A program made the position numbers and the translations under genes. Below, in pieces: positions 24,335-32,128 of a DNA stretch of 60,182 nucleotides. Within the stretch, counting starts at the first letter, position 1, and every line of letters begins with the position of its first letter. Under the pieces are notes generated by a model that saw only the letters and a list, made by a program, of their open reading frames with translations, ran no database searches and was not told the DNA's origin. Location: the NCBI GenBank assembly GCA_022796015.1, contig JAAWHU010000012.1, forward strand, positions 1 through 60,182, read 5' to 3'. The stretch is from Hungatella sp. GTDB lineage: Bacteria; Bacillota; Clostridia; Lachnospirales; Lachnospiraceae.

Positions 24335-24422
24335 AAGCAATGCAAAGTCAAGGGCCGCGCTGCGGACCCGGGAGAAGGGCTTTTTTGCCGCCTGGTCCCA
24401 AGCGGAAAGGAGAATGTAGTAG
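24335..24422 (+). promoter_or_regulatory. Structured leader of gdpP
   Basis: The leader can form GGGCCGC/GCGGACCC (24352-24369, one bulged A). Alternatively GGACC (24364-24368) can pair with GGTCC (24394-24398), enclosing GGGC-T6-GCC. The two folds exclude each other, which is the shape of an attenuator. No known riboswitch consensus was matched. Confidence 0.35.
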
Positions 24423-26477
24423 ATGAAAGAGAAAAGAAAAGTAACAGGGCAGTTGGGAGTCTATCTCCAGTGGCCCCTATTACTTTCCGCTTTGATCATC
24501 ATAATGAACGTAGCGGTGGGCACCATAGATACCACAGCCGGTCTGGCCATGTGCGGGTTTACCATACTCTATATGATAATTGCCGTTTTCCTGTATATAT
24601 ACAAGAAAAAAGGCATTATGGCAGGGATGATAGAGTTTTCTGCAGAGTATGCATGGATTCAGAAGAAGCTGCTGATGAGCCTCCATATTCCCTACGCCAT
24701 ATTGGATGAAGTCGGACATATTCTGTGGATGAATGAGCAGTTTGTCCAGATCATAAAAGAAGAGAAGGGAAATATTAAGACCATCCAAGCCATGTTTCCC
24801 GAGATCACCAAAGAAGAGCTTTTAAAGATGGAGGAGGATGTTAGTCTTCACAGCAGCTTTGGAGAGAGACGCTACCGGATTGAATTAAAGCCTGTGGCTC
24901 TTGAGAAAGGGGACATAAGTCCGGATTCCGGCCTGAAAGGAGTGGTGACGGAGGATAAGTCTCTGATCACTATGTATCTTTTTGATGAGACGGAGATCCT
25001 GCGTCTGACCCAGGAGGTGGACGATCAGAAGATGGTGGCCGGACTCATCTATCTGGACAATTATGAGGAAGCTCTTGCCAGCGTGGAGGAGGTACGCAGA
25101 TCCCTTCTTATGGCTCTGATCGACAGAAAGATCAGCAAGTACATTAACCGTATGAGCGGTATTGTAAAAAAGATGGAAAAGGACAAATATTTCTTTGCCA
25201 TCAAGCAGAAGTACGTGGAAGAACTGAGGCAGCAGCGTTTTTCCATTCTGGAGGAGGTCAAGACCGTAAATATCGGCAACGAGATGTCCGTGACCCTGAG
25301 TATCGGCCTGGGTATGAACGGGGATACTTACAGCCAGAATTATGAACTGTCCCGCATGGCCATGGATATGGCTCTGGGACGTGGAGGAGACCAGGCGGTT
25401 CTCAAGAACGGAGAGAAGATAGAATATTTCGGCGGGAAGTCTCAGCAGCTGGAGAAGACCACCCGGGTGAAGGCGCGGGTGAAGGCCCATGCTCTCCGGG
25501 AGCTTATGGAGACAAAAGACCATCTGCTGATTATGGGACATAAGCTGGGGGATATTGATTCCTTTGGAGCCTCTGTGGGAATCTATAGGATCGCCACGGC
25601 ACTCAACAAGAAGGCCCACATTGTGATCAACGACGTGACCTCGTCGGTGCGCCCCATGATGGAGCGGTTTTTGAATAATCCGGATTATCCCGACGATCTG
25701 TTCCTCACAGGAGATAAGGCTGCGGAGATGGTGGATGCCAACACCATTCTTGTGGTGGTGGACGTGAACAGGCCCAGCATTACCGATGCTCCGGAACTGC
25801 TTCATCTTGCAAAGACTATCGTGGTTTTAGATCACCACAGGCAGAGCAGTGAGATCATTACCAATGCAGTCCTTTCCTATGTGGAACCATATGCCTCCTC
25901 TGCGTGTGAGATGGTGGCGGAGGTGCTGCAGTATATTGCCGATGGAATCAAGGTGAAGCCTCAGGAGGCGGATGCCATGTATGCAGGTATCGTCATTGAT
26001 ACCAACAACTTTACCAATCAGGCGGGAGTCCGCACCTTTGAGGCGGCGGCTTATTTAAGGCGGAGCGGAGCCGATATAACAAGAGTCCGGAAGATGTTCA
26101 GGGAAGAGATGGTGGATTACAAAGCCAAGGCGGAGGCCGTGCGTCTGGCAGATGTATACCAGGGACTCTTTGCCATCAGCGTATGCCCCTCAGAGGGAAT
26201 TGAGAATCCCACCATTGTGGCGGCCCAGGCGGCCAATGAACTTTTGGAGATCAAAGGCATTAAGGCATCGGTTGTTATGTCCAGATACAATAACACGATT
26301 TATCTCAGCGCCAGGTCCATTGATGAGGTCAATGTGCAGGTGATGATGGAGAAGCTGGGAGGCGGAGGACACAGAACCATCGCTGGGGCCCAGCTGCCGG
26401 AAGCTACCATAGAGGAAGCAAAAGAGCGGGTAAAGAAAGTAATTCAGGAAATGATCGAGAAGGGAGAGGTGAGCTGA
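24423..26477 (+). CDS. gdpP: Cyclic-di-AMP phosphodiesterase, DHH family (GdpP/YybT)
   Basis: 684 residues: two N-terminal membrane helices (about 15-60), a PAS-like domain (80-170), a degenerate GGDEF-like domain (175-320) and C-terminal DHH-DHHA1 domains. The DHH part shows GHKLGDIDSFGAS (metal ligands), VVVDVNRP and VLDHHRQ, then GGGGHRTIAGAQ in DHHA1. GdpP hydrolyses c-di-AMP to pApA, controlling wall stress, potassium and beta-lactam tolerance. It leads gdpP-rplI-dnaB with spacings of 1 and 22 bp, a conserved Clostridia arrangement. AAAGGAGA sits upstream of the ATG. Confidence 0.94.
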   Translation: MKEKRKVTGQLGVYLQWPLLLSALIIIMNVAVGTIDTTAGLAMCGFTILYMIIAVFLYIYKKKGIMAGMIEFSAEYAWIQKKLLMSLHIPYAILDEVGHILWMNEQFVQIIKEEKGNIKTIQAMFPEITKEELLKMEEDVSLHSSFGERRYRIELKPVALEKGDISPDSGLKGVVTEDKSLITMYLFDETEILRLTQEVDDQKMVAGLIYLDNYEEALASVEEVRRSLLMALIDRKISKYINRMSGIVKKMEKDKYFFAIKQKYVEELRQQRFSILEEVKTVNIGNEMSVTLSIGLGMNGDTYSQNYELSRMAMDMALGRGGDQAVLKNGEKIEYFGGKSQQLEKTTRVKARVKAHALRELMETKDHLLIMGHKLGDIDSFGASVGIYRIATALNKKAHIVINDVTSSVRPMMERFLNNPDYPDDLFLTGDKAAEMVDANTILVVVDVNRPSITDAPELLHLAKTIVVLDHHRQSSEIITNAVLSYVEPYASSACEMVAEVLQYIADGIKVKPQEADAMYAGIVIDTNNFTNQAGVRTFEAAAYLRRSGADITRVRKMFREEMVDYKAKAEAVRLADVYQGLFAISVCPSEGIENPTIVAAQAANELLEIKGIKASVVMSRYNNTIYLSARSIDEVNVQVMMEKLGGGGHRTIAGAQLPEATIEEAKERVKKVIQEMIEKGEVS

Positions 26478-26478
26478 T

Positions 26479-26925
26479 ATGCAGATTGTATTGTTAGAAG
26501 ATGTAAAGTCATTAGGGAAAAAGGGACAGATTGTCAAGGTAAATGAGGGCTATGCAAGGAATTTTATCCTTCCCAAAAAGCTGGGAGTGGAGGCTACGCC
26601 CAAGAATCTCAATGACTTAAAGCTGAAAAAAGCCAATGAGGAGAAACTGGCGGCACAGCTTTTGGCGGAGGCAAAGGAGCTTGGACAGAAGCTGGAGAAG
26701 TCTTCCATAACTTTGTCTATTAAAGCCGGAGATAACGGCAAGGCTTTTGGTTCCGTCTCGGGTAAGGAGATCGGAAAGGCCATACAGGAACAGCTGGGCC
26801 TTGATATCGACAAGAAAAAACTGGTTCTTCCGGAGCCTCTTAAGACCTTTGGCACTCATGAGGTTCCGGTAAAGCTTCATCGGGACGTGACGGCAAAGCT
26901 GGCGGTGAAGGTGACAGAGGCGTAG
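26479..26925 (+). CDS. rplI: 50S ribosomal protein L9
   Basis: 148 residues. The N-terminal domain begins MQIVLLEDVKSLGKKGQIV with VNEGYARNFILP, the rRNA-binding signature. A long connecting helix and the C-terminal domain (FGSVSGKEI, KTFGTHEVPVKLH) follow. L9 reaches from the L1 stalk region and affects frameshifting. One bp after gdpP, so translation is coupled. Confidence 0.96.
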   Translation: MQIVLLEDVKSLGKKGQIVKVNEGYARNFILPKKLGVEATPKNLNDLKLKKANEEKLAAQLLAEAKELGQKLEKSSITLSIKAGDNGKAFGSVSGKEIGKAIQEQLGLDIDKKKLVLPEPLKTFGTHEVPVKLHRDVTAKLAVKVTEA

Positions 26926-26947
26926 GGCCTTAAGGCGGAGGATAACG

Positions 26948-28285
26948 ATGGAGGAAGCCCTGATTAAGCGGGTTCTCCCACACAGCATAGAAGCGGAGCA
27001 GTCGGTGATCGGTTCCATGCTTATGGACCGGGAAGCTGTCATTACGGCTTCGGAGATTGTGACGGCAGATAATTTTTATCAGCACCAGTACGGCGTTATG
27101 TTTGAATCCATGGTGGAATTATTCAATGAAGGGAAGCCGGTGGATCTGGTGACCCTTCAGAATCGTTTGAAGGAAAAGGATGTTCCGCCTGAGGTCAGCA
27201 GCCTTGATTTTGTCAGGGACATTGTGACCATGGTTCCCACATCTGCCAACGTGAAGTTCTATGCCAATATTGTCAGGGAGAAGGCTGTTCTTAGAAAGTT
27301 GATTAAGGTTAATGAAGAGATTGCCAACGAATGCTATCTGGGCCGGGAATCTCTGGAGACGATTCTCGAGACTACGGAAAAGAGGATATTTGATCTGCTT
27401 CAGAGCCGCAATTCCGCAGAATTTGTGCCTATTCGGCAGGTGGCGTTAAATGTGTTGGAGAATATTGAAAAAGCATCCAAGACCAAGGAGACGGTGACCG
27501 GTGTTCCCACTGGTTTTATTGATCTGGACTATAAGACGTCCGGATTTCAGCCCTCGGATTTTATATTGATTGCAGCCCGTCCATCCATGGGTAAGACAGC
27601 CTTTGTCCTCAATGTGGTGGACTATGTGTCTGTGAGAAGGGGGATTCCCTGTATGATATTCAGTCTGGAGATGTCTAAGGAGCAGCTGGTCAACCGTATG
27701 CTTTCCATGGAGTCCAATGTGGATTCCCAGAAGCTGCGGACAGGAACCCTGACAGATTCCGACTGGGATGCAGTGGTGGAAGGAGTGGGGGTTATCGGCG
27801 GCTCCAAGCTGATTATTGACGATACGCCCGGTATCTCTATTTCCGAATTGCGGTCTAAGTGCAGGAAGGCCAAGCTGGAGCATGGTCTCGGCATGGTGAT
27901 TATTGATTACCTTCAGCTTATGTCAGGAAGCGGCAGAGGCAGCGACAACCGGCAGCAGGAGATTTCCGATATCTCCCGCTCTCTAAAAGCTCTTGCCAGA
28001 GAGCTCCAGGCGCCTGTTGTGGCTTTATCCCAGTTAAGCCGGGCCTGCGAGACCAGAACCGACCATCGTCCCATGCTTTCGGACTTAAGAGAATCAGGAG
28101 CCATTGAGCAGGACGCAGACGTGGTAATGTTCTTATACCGAGATGATTATTACAACAAAGATACAGATATGAAGGACGTTGCGGAGGTGATTATCGCCAA
28201 GCAGCGTAACGGCCCCATTGGTACCGTGAACCTTGTGTGGATGCCTCAGTATACCAAGTTTGCCAATGCCGTAAGGCAGTCATAA
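26948..28285 (+). CDS. dnaB: Replicative DNA helicase DnaB
   Basis: 445 residues. The N-terminal domain opens with LPHSIEAEQSVIGSML; the RecA-like C-terminal domain has Walker A ARPSMGKTAF (about 208-217), FSLEMSKEQL, Walker B VIIDYLQLMSG and the arginine-finger segment near the end. It unwinds DNA at the fork as a hexamer loaded by DnaC/DnaI-type factors. No intein seen. Followed by a terminator. Confidence 0.96.
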   Translation: MEEALIKRVLPHSIEAEQSVIGSMLMDREAVITASEIVTADNFYQHQYGVMFESMVELFNEGKPVDLVTLQNRLKEKDVPPEVSSLDFVRDIVTMVPTSANVKFYANIVREKAVLRKLIKVNEEIANECYLGRESLETILETTEKRIFDLLQSRNSAEFVPIRQVALNVLENIEKASKTKETVTGVPTGFIDLDYKTSGFQPSDFILIAARPSMGKTAFVLNVVDYVSVRRGIPCMIFSLEMSKEQLVNRMLSMESNVDSQKLRTGTLTDSDWDAVVEGVGVIGGSKLIIDDTPGISISELRSKCRKAKLEHGLGMVIIDYLQLMSGSGRGSDNRQQEISDISRSLKALARELQAPVVALSQLSRACETRTDHRPMLSDLRESGAIEQDADVVMFLYRDDYYNKDTDMKDVAEVIIAKQRNGPIGTVNLVWMPQYTKFANAVRQS

Positions 28286-28305
28286 GTATTTTGAATATTC
28301 AATAG

Positions 28306-28334
28306 CCCCCCTGCAGTTTTGCAGCGGGGTTTTA
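28306..28334 (+). terminator. Terminator after dnaB
   Basis: CCCCCTGC pairs with GCAGCGGGG across AGTTTT, followed by TTTTATT. Confidence 0.9.
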
Positions 28335-28410
28335 TTAATTCTTTATAAAAGAAAAATTCTTAGCATAATCTCCCCCATCCATTCATATGATGTTATAAGG
28401 AATGCAAAGT

Positions 28411-28496
28411 GCGCCGTATGCCTGGGAGTCAGGCCTGACAGATGGCGAGCCAGTACAATTAGGCTGGTGTACCTGCCCGTTCAATGCGCAGGCAGT
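28411..28496 (+). promoter_or_regulatory. Structured 5' leader of the MerR-like gene
   Basis: Three nested or successive stems are visible: CGCC/GGCG (28412-28415 with 28444-28447) enclosing GCCTG/CAGGC (28420-28424 with 28430-28434), CCAG/CTGG (28450-28453 with 28464-28467, or the competing GTACA/TGTAC), and CTGCC/GGCAG (28473-28477 with 28491-28495). AAAGGAGA follows at 28513. No known riboswitch was recognised. Confidence 0.4.
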
Positions 28497-28528
28497 ACGC
28501 AAATCTGGAAACAAAAGGAGAGAAAGTT

Positions 28529-29764
28529 ATGGCTGAGGTACATTATCTTATATCAGATGCCTCAAAGAAGGTGGATGTGGAGTCCCATGTTCTCCGATAC
28601 TGGGAGGACGAGCTGGAATTGGATGTTCCAAGAAATGATATGGGACACCGCTACTATACGGAATATCATATCCGCTTATTTCGCCAGATAAAAGAATTAA
28701 AGGAAAAAGGATACCAGCTGAAGGCAATCAAAAATGCCTTGAATAAAATGGCAGGTGTTATGGAGAAGATCACCATCACCGAAGATTATATGGAGGAAGA
28801 CATGAAGGCAGCTTGGGATGAGGGCCACGTGAGGGAGGCAGGCAGTGTGTGGGTTTCAGAGCCTTTAAAGGAGCAGTCCGTGCAGGCCGGAGCGCAGCAG
28901 AGAGGAGAGTCGGCCGCCCGAGCCGGAGCGCAGCAGAGAGGGGATCAGGCCGCCCGAGCCAGAGAACGGCAGAGGGGAGAACAGGCGGCCAGGGCCAGAG
29001 AACTCCAGAGAGGGGAATCGGTATCCCGGACAAAGGAGCAGCAGAGAGGAGAGCCGGCATCCCAGTCCAGGGAGCAGCAGAAGGCGGAACAGGCGGCCCG
29101 GTCCGGGGAAACCCAGAAGGCTGAGCAATCCATCCAAAACAGGGAGAAATCAAAGGAGCAGACAAGGATGCCGGAGGATTCCAAAGGAAAGCAGGCGGAA
29201 AGCACTAAAAAACTGCGGGAAGGACTGCCAGAAAGTCAAGAAGAGAAATCGGGACCTTCTCTTTTGGAGAGAACAGAGCAGCAGGAACAGTCAAAGGTAC
29301 GGTCTGTAGAAGGAGTAAGGGAGCAGCTTAAGGCGCGTCTGGCAGAGCAGTCCAGGGTCCGTGTGGTGGATGGCGGGACCATGCCCGCAGAGATGGTTCA
29401 GCGGAATATCCGCAGACAGCAGGAGAGCAGTCAGCGGGAGCCCGTTGAGCTGAATGCAGAGAAGATGGCCCGGTTCCAAAGTGTTATGAACCATATTATC
29501 GGACGGGCTATGGATGCCAATATGGACAGGCTGGCCAGGGAGGTCAGCAACACCGTAAGTGAAGATGTGACAGACAAGGTGATGAAGGAAGTAGAGTATT
29601 TGATGCGGGTCAGCGACGAGAAGGAGGAAGAACGCTTCCGGCAGCTGGACGAGACCATACGGGCCTATCAGAAACAGGGAAAAGGCCGGGCAGAGGCCGC
29701 GGCCACAAAAGTCCCGTTTTTTAAGAAGAAAAAATTTGGAAAGAGCGGGAAAAAATTGTTTTAG
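28529..29764 (+). CDS. MerR-like DNA-binding protein with 12-residue repeats
   Basis: 411 residues from ATG 28529, chosen for its AAAGGAGA site (an in-frame ATG at 28484 would add 15 residues in the leader). Residues 5-75 form a MerR-type winged helix: DVESHVLRYWEDEL, then HRYYTEYHIRLFRQIKELK and GYQLKAIKNAL. A 252-bp repeat array encodes seven imperfect 12-residue units (about 120-203; AGAQQRGESAAR type). A charged disordered region and a C-terminal helical segment (about 300-380) with a basic tail KKKKFGKSGKKLF follow. The winged helix resembles MerR-like DNA-binding proteins of Clostridia whose roles are not established; RacA, which anchors chromosomes during sporulation, has a comparable layout of MerR HTH, coil and basic tail. 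Confidence 0.78.
   Translation: MAEVHYLISDASKKVDVESHVLRYWEDELELDVPRNDMGHRYYTEYHIRLFRQIKELKEKGYQLKAIKNALNKMAGVMEKITITEDYMEEDMKAAWDEGHVREAGSVWVSEPLKEQSVQAGAQQRGESAARAGAQQRGDQAARARERQRGEQAARARELQRGESVSRTKEQQRGEPASQSREQQKAEQAARSGETQKAEQSIQNREKSKEQTRMPEDSKGKQAESTKKLREGLPESQEEKSGPSLLERTEQQEQSKVRSVEGVREQLKARLAEQSRVRVVDGGTMPAEMVQRNIRRQQESSQREPVELNAEKMARFQSVMNHIIGRAMDANMDRLAREVSNTVSEDVTDKVMKEVEYLMRVSDEKEEERFRQLDETIRAYQKQGKGRAEAAATKVPFFKKKKFGKSGKKLF
28886..29137 (+). repeat. Seven 36-bp in-frame tandem repeats
   Basis: Seven units of 36 bp encode 12-residue repeats. The first two are nearly identical (GCCGGAGCGCAGCAGAGAGG start), the later ones diverge, as expected for ageing copies. Confidence 0.85.
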
Positions 29765-30486
29765 GCACTGCAGGCCGCAGTAAAGTCTGCGAAAAGACGG
29801 CGTGCCGCCGAATCCTGTTCCCAGAGATATTCGGGATGCCACTGCACGGCGACAAGCCATGGGTAATCCGGCATTTCCAGGCCTTCAATCAGGCCGTCAG
29901 AGGCTGTGGCACAGACCCTGAGGCCGCCGGCCGGTTCTTTAACGGCCTGATGATGCATGCTGTTGACCTGAAGACGAAGGGCGCCGCAGATTCCGGCCAG
30001 CCGGCTTGAAGGCTCCAGATCTACAAAATGAGAGGGAATGTGGTAATCATAGGGCTGCCTGTGGGCCAGAGGAAAGGCTTCCGGATGGATATGAGAATAC
30101 TGGCTGGGAATATCCTGATAAATACTTCCTCCAAGGGCCACGTTGATGATCTGAATTCCGCGGCAGATGCCGAGGACAGGCTTACGGGCATTCAGAACCT
30201 GGGATAAGAGGGCGATTTCCATAGTATCCCTGGGGCGGGACACATTGCCGCAGCAGCTGTGGGTTTCTTCCATGAAAAGAAAGGGATGGGGATCCGGCCC
30301 TCCGGTGAATACAAAACCATCCAGGTTTTCTGCCAGCTGTCTGTAATCATCAGGGGAAGCCTTAAGGGGAAGAACCAGGGGAATCGCCCCTGAAGCTTCC
30401 AAAGCTTTTAGATAGGTGGGACGCATAACCGTATTCTGGGTATCAGCGTCATGGCCTGGAGTCAGGCCGATCAAAGGTTTTTTCAT
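29761..30486 (-). CDS. Class I glutamine amidotransferase-like hydrolase (PuuD family)
   Basis: 241 residues of the peptidase C26 / gamma-glutamyl hydrolase group: opening KPLIGLTPGH, FTGGPDPHP (oxyanion side), GICRGIQ with the nucleophile Cys, and WHPEY with the catalytic His and Glu. PuuD cleaves gamma-glutamyl-GABA in putrescine breakdown; with no other puu genes nearby the substrate is open. Start ATG 30486 has AAGGAGT 6 nt upstream. It is tail-to-tail with the MerR-like gene (stops overlap by 4 bp). Confidence 0.87.
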   Translation of the reverse strand: MKKPLIGLTPGHDADTQNTVMRPTYLKALEASGAIPLVLPLKASPDDYRQLAENLDGFVFTGGPDPHPFLFMEETHSCCGNVSRPRDTMEIALLSQVLNARKPVLGICRGIQIINVALGGSIYQDIPSQYSHIHPEAFPLAHRQPYDYHIPSHFVDLEPSSRLAGICGALRLQVNSMHHQAVKEPAGGLRVCATASDGLIEGLEMPDYPWLVAVQWHPEYLWEQDSAARRLFADFTAACSA

Positions 30487-30517
30487 AAAGACTCCTTTAA
30501 GAATCATAATATAAAGA

Positions 30518-30546
30518 AATGCCTCCTCCCAACAGGGAAGAGGCAT
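30518..30546 (-). terminator. Terminator of the ferredoxin gene
   Basis: Reading leftward, AATGCCTCTTCC pairs with GGAGGAGGCATT across TGTTG, followed by TCTTTATATT. Confidence 0.7.
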
Positions 30547-30568
30547 TATATGTATCTGTGTGATATAA

Positions 30569-30739
30569 TTAAGCTTCGCTGATCGCGCCGGTTGGGCAAG
30601 CGCCTTCGCAAGCACCGCAATCGATGCAGGCATCAGCATCAACAACGTACAGACCATCTCCCATAGAGATAGCACCTACTGGGCATTCGCCTTCGCAGGT
30701 ACCGCAAGCTACGCAAGCATCACTAATAACTCGTGCCAT
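30569..30739 (-). CDS. 2[4Fe-4S] ferredoxin
   Basis: 56-residue clostridial-type ferredoxin with two CxxCxxCxxxCP clusters: CVACGTCEGECP (9-20) and CIDCGACEGACP (38-49), plus PVGAIS and PTGAIS. It is a small soluble electron carrier for hydrogenase, pyruvate:ferredoxin oxidoreductase and similar enzymes. The ATG at 30739 was preferred because AAGGAGGT lies 8 nt upstream; another ATG lies 2 codons earlier but is too close. A likely -10, TATAAA with extended TGG, is at 30778-30783. Confidence 0.95.
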   Translation of the reverse strand: MARVISDACVACGTCEGECPVGAISMGDGLYVVDADACIDCGACEGACPTGAISEA

Positions 30740-30922
30740 AATCATTACCTCCTTATATTCTATACATGTGTATTCATTTTATACCATAAACGGAGAATAT
30801 TCAAGTGGAAATTGTAGGCGCTATTGTTTAAAATTGAGAGCAAGGATTGGTTTCCGGCAGCCCTTGTCAAAATCCCCAAAAAGTATTATAGTAATATCAG
30901 TACATGGAAAGGAGGAATACCC

Positions 30923-31123
30923 ATGCAGATCAATAAAGAAATGTTAATTGGCGAGTTAGTCCATATGGATGAGCTGATTCCGCAGATGCTGATGGGTGCC
31001 GGAATGCACTGTTTAGGATGTCCGTCCGCTCAGGGCGAAAGCTTAGAAGAGGCATGTTATGTTCACGGAATTGATTGTGATGATCTGGTATCCAAGATGA
31101 ATGAGGTTCTGGCAGACCGATAA
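30923..31123 (+). CDS. DUF1858 domain protein
   Basis: 66 residues with the DUF1858 pattern: [20 protein letters not shown], then the conserved [19 protein letters not shown] with CxxC. Such small proteins are often encoded with hybrid-cluster or redox proteins and are proposed to carry a redox disulphide; function is not proven. AAAGGAGG precedes the ATG by 8 nt. Divergent from the ferredoxin. Confidence 0.9.
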   Translation: MQINKEMLIGELVHMDELIPQMLMGAGMHCLGCPSAQGESLEEACYVHGIDCDDLVSKMNEVLADR

Positions 31124-31140
31124 GAGAGACCGGAACAACA

Positions 31141-31174
31141 AAGAGGCCGTCTGCACCCTGCAGGCGGCCTTTTG
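31141..31174. terminator. Bidirectional terminator
   Basis: AAGAGGCCGTCTGCA pairs with TGCAGGCGGCCTTTT (one wobble) around CCC. It separates the DUF1858 gene from the convergent mecA. Confidence 0.85.
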
Positions 31175-31183
31175 ACATGAACT

Positions 31184-31915
31184 TTAGAATGTAGAAAATA
31201 CCTGGAGCGCCCGATCCTGGCAGATGACTTCATAGTGCTCCACATAATAGGCCTCACTGGCATACTCATGGCGTACTTTGGTGCCGTATTCAGCCAGGAT
31301 ATTGCAGGCACGGCTGAATGAGAGAGGCTCGCAGTTTTCGTTTTTCATAACAAGATAATACTGACTGGTGTCCGGCTTTTTATATAAGGTATTGAGGCCA
31401 TCATAGATGCCGTTTACCGCAAGGGCAGCCTCGGAGATACGGTCTAGGCTGTCAAAGGTATAGACACGCAGGGAAGCAGTGTTCTGGCTTTCCCCTTCCT
31501 CCCCATCTGGCAGGGCGTTGCCGGATAGCACAGAGGCAAGAGAATCACCGAAGAGCTTGCTTAATCCCTCCGCCCCTTCCAAAAGCTCGCTGGTCAGATG
31601 AGACAGGGCCTCAGCCGGCTCCTCAGAATAAGGTGAGAACTTGGAAAAACGGGTATCCAGTTCTTCCGGATCTTCAATCTTGGTAATTACCAGCATAACG
31701 CTTTCATTGGACAGAGGAATGGCTTCTACCATAAGAGGAATATCCTCTGCCTCGAATCCCACTTCGTTCGATGCTTTCTGAATCATCTCCCGAAATAATC
31801 CTCTGGCTTTCTCGCTGCCGTAAGCCAGTTCCCCTAAATTTAAGTTGCGGGCACTTAGATCAAAGCTGGTTAAGGTACAGCGGATCTGATTTTCATTGAT
31901 GCGCTCTATTTTCAT
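31184..31915 (-). CDS. mecA: Adaptor protein MecA
   Basis: 243 residues. The N-terminal substrate-binding domain begins MKIERINENQIRCTLTSFDL with LNLGELAYGSEKARGLFREM. An acidic linker (100-150) leads to the C-terminal ClpC-binding domain (YTFDSLDRISEAAL, YYLVMKNE, EYGTKVRHEYASEAYYVEHY landmarks). MecA delivers substrates such as ComK to ClpCP. Predicted promoter TTGATA-18-TATATT reads leftward at 31976-32005. Confidence 0.93.
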   Translation of the reverse strand: MKIERINENQIRCTLTSFDLSARNLNLGELAYGSEKARGLFREMIQKASNEVGFEAEDIPLMVEAIPLSNESVMLVITKIEDPEELDTRFSKFSPYSEEPAEALSHLTSELLEGAEGLSKLFGDSLASVLSGNALPDGEEGESQNTASLRVYTFDSLDRISEAALAVNGIYDGLNTLYKKPDTSQYYLVMKNENCEPLSFSRACNILAEYGTKVRHEYASEAYYVEHYEVICQDRALQVFSTF

Positions 31916-31975
31916 ACAGGATCACTTCCTTTTCAAACAAATCATAATTATTAAAGCATAGAATATCTCAATAAT

Positions 31976-32005
31976 AATATACTATATAATACAGTCAAAT
32001 ATCAA
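31976..32005 (-). promoter_or_regulatory. Predicted mecA promoter
   Basis: TTGATA, an 18-bp spacer and TATATT, reading leftward. Confidence 0.55.
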
Positions 32006-32056
32006 TTCCTATGTAAAAAAATTTTGAAAAATTTAAGATAAATATGGAAATTACCG

Positions 32057-32085
32057 TTGCCAAAAGCGGAAAACTATATTAAGAT
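32057..32085 (+). promoter_or_regulatory. Predicted promoter of the kinase module
   Basis: TTGCCA, a 17-bp spacer and TAAGAT. Transcription would begin near 32092, leaving about 34 nt before the proposed ATA start. Confidence 0.6.
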
Positions 32086-32112
32086 ACCTGTATAAGAGGT
32101 GATGATAGAAAA

Positions 32113-32128
32113 AGGAGGTGAGTAGATA
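32113..32128 (+). promoter_or_regulatory. Ribosome binding site deciding an ATA start
   Basis: A perfect AAAGGAGG (AGGAGG at 32113-32118) is followed after 7 nt by ATA (32126-32128). A stop TAG lies in frame at 32123-32125. No ATG, GTG or TTG in frame is within reach; the first GTG is 36 nt downstream. Confidence 0.6.

Noticed and set aside
24335-24422. Cyclic-di-GMP (GEMM) riboswitch before gdpP
   Set aside because: ATGCAAAGTCAAGGGCC recalls the GCAAAGCC part of the motif, but the GAAA tetraloop hairpin and the receptor segment are not found in the right places.
30624-30947. 107-codon open frame on the plus strand
   Set aside because: It is antisense to the ferredoxin, whose two cysteine clusters are unmistakable.
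30824-31123. Longer 99-codon version of the DUF1858 gene
   Set aside because: The first 33 codons lie in AT-rich leader with no ribosome site, while the ATG at 30923 has AAAGGAGG and matches the family start.
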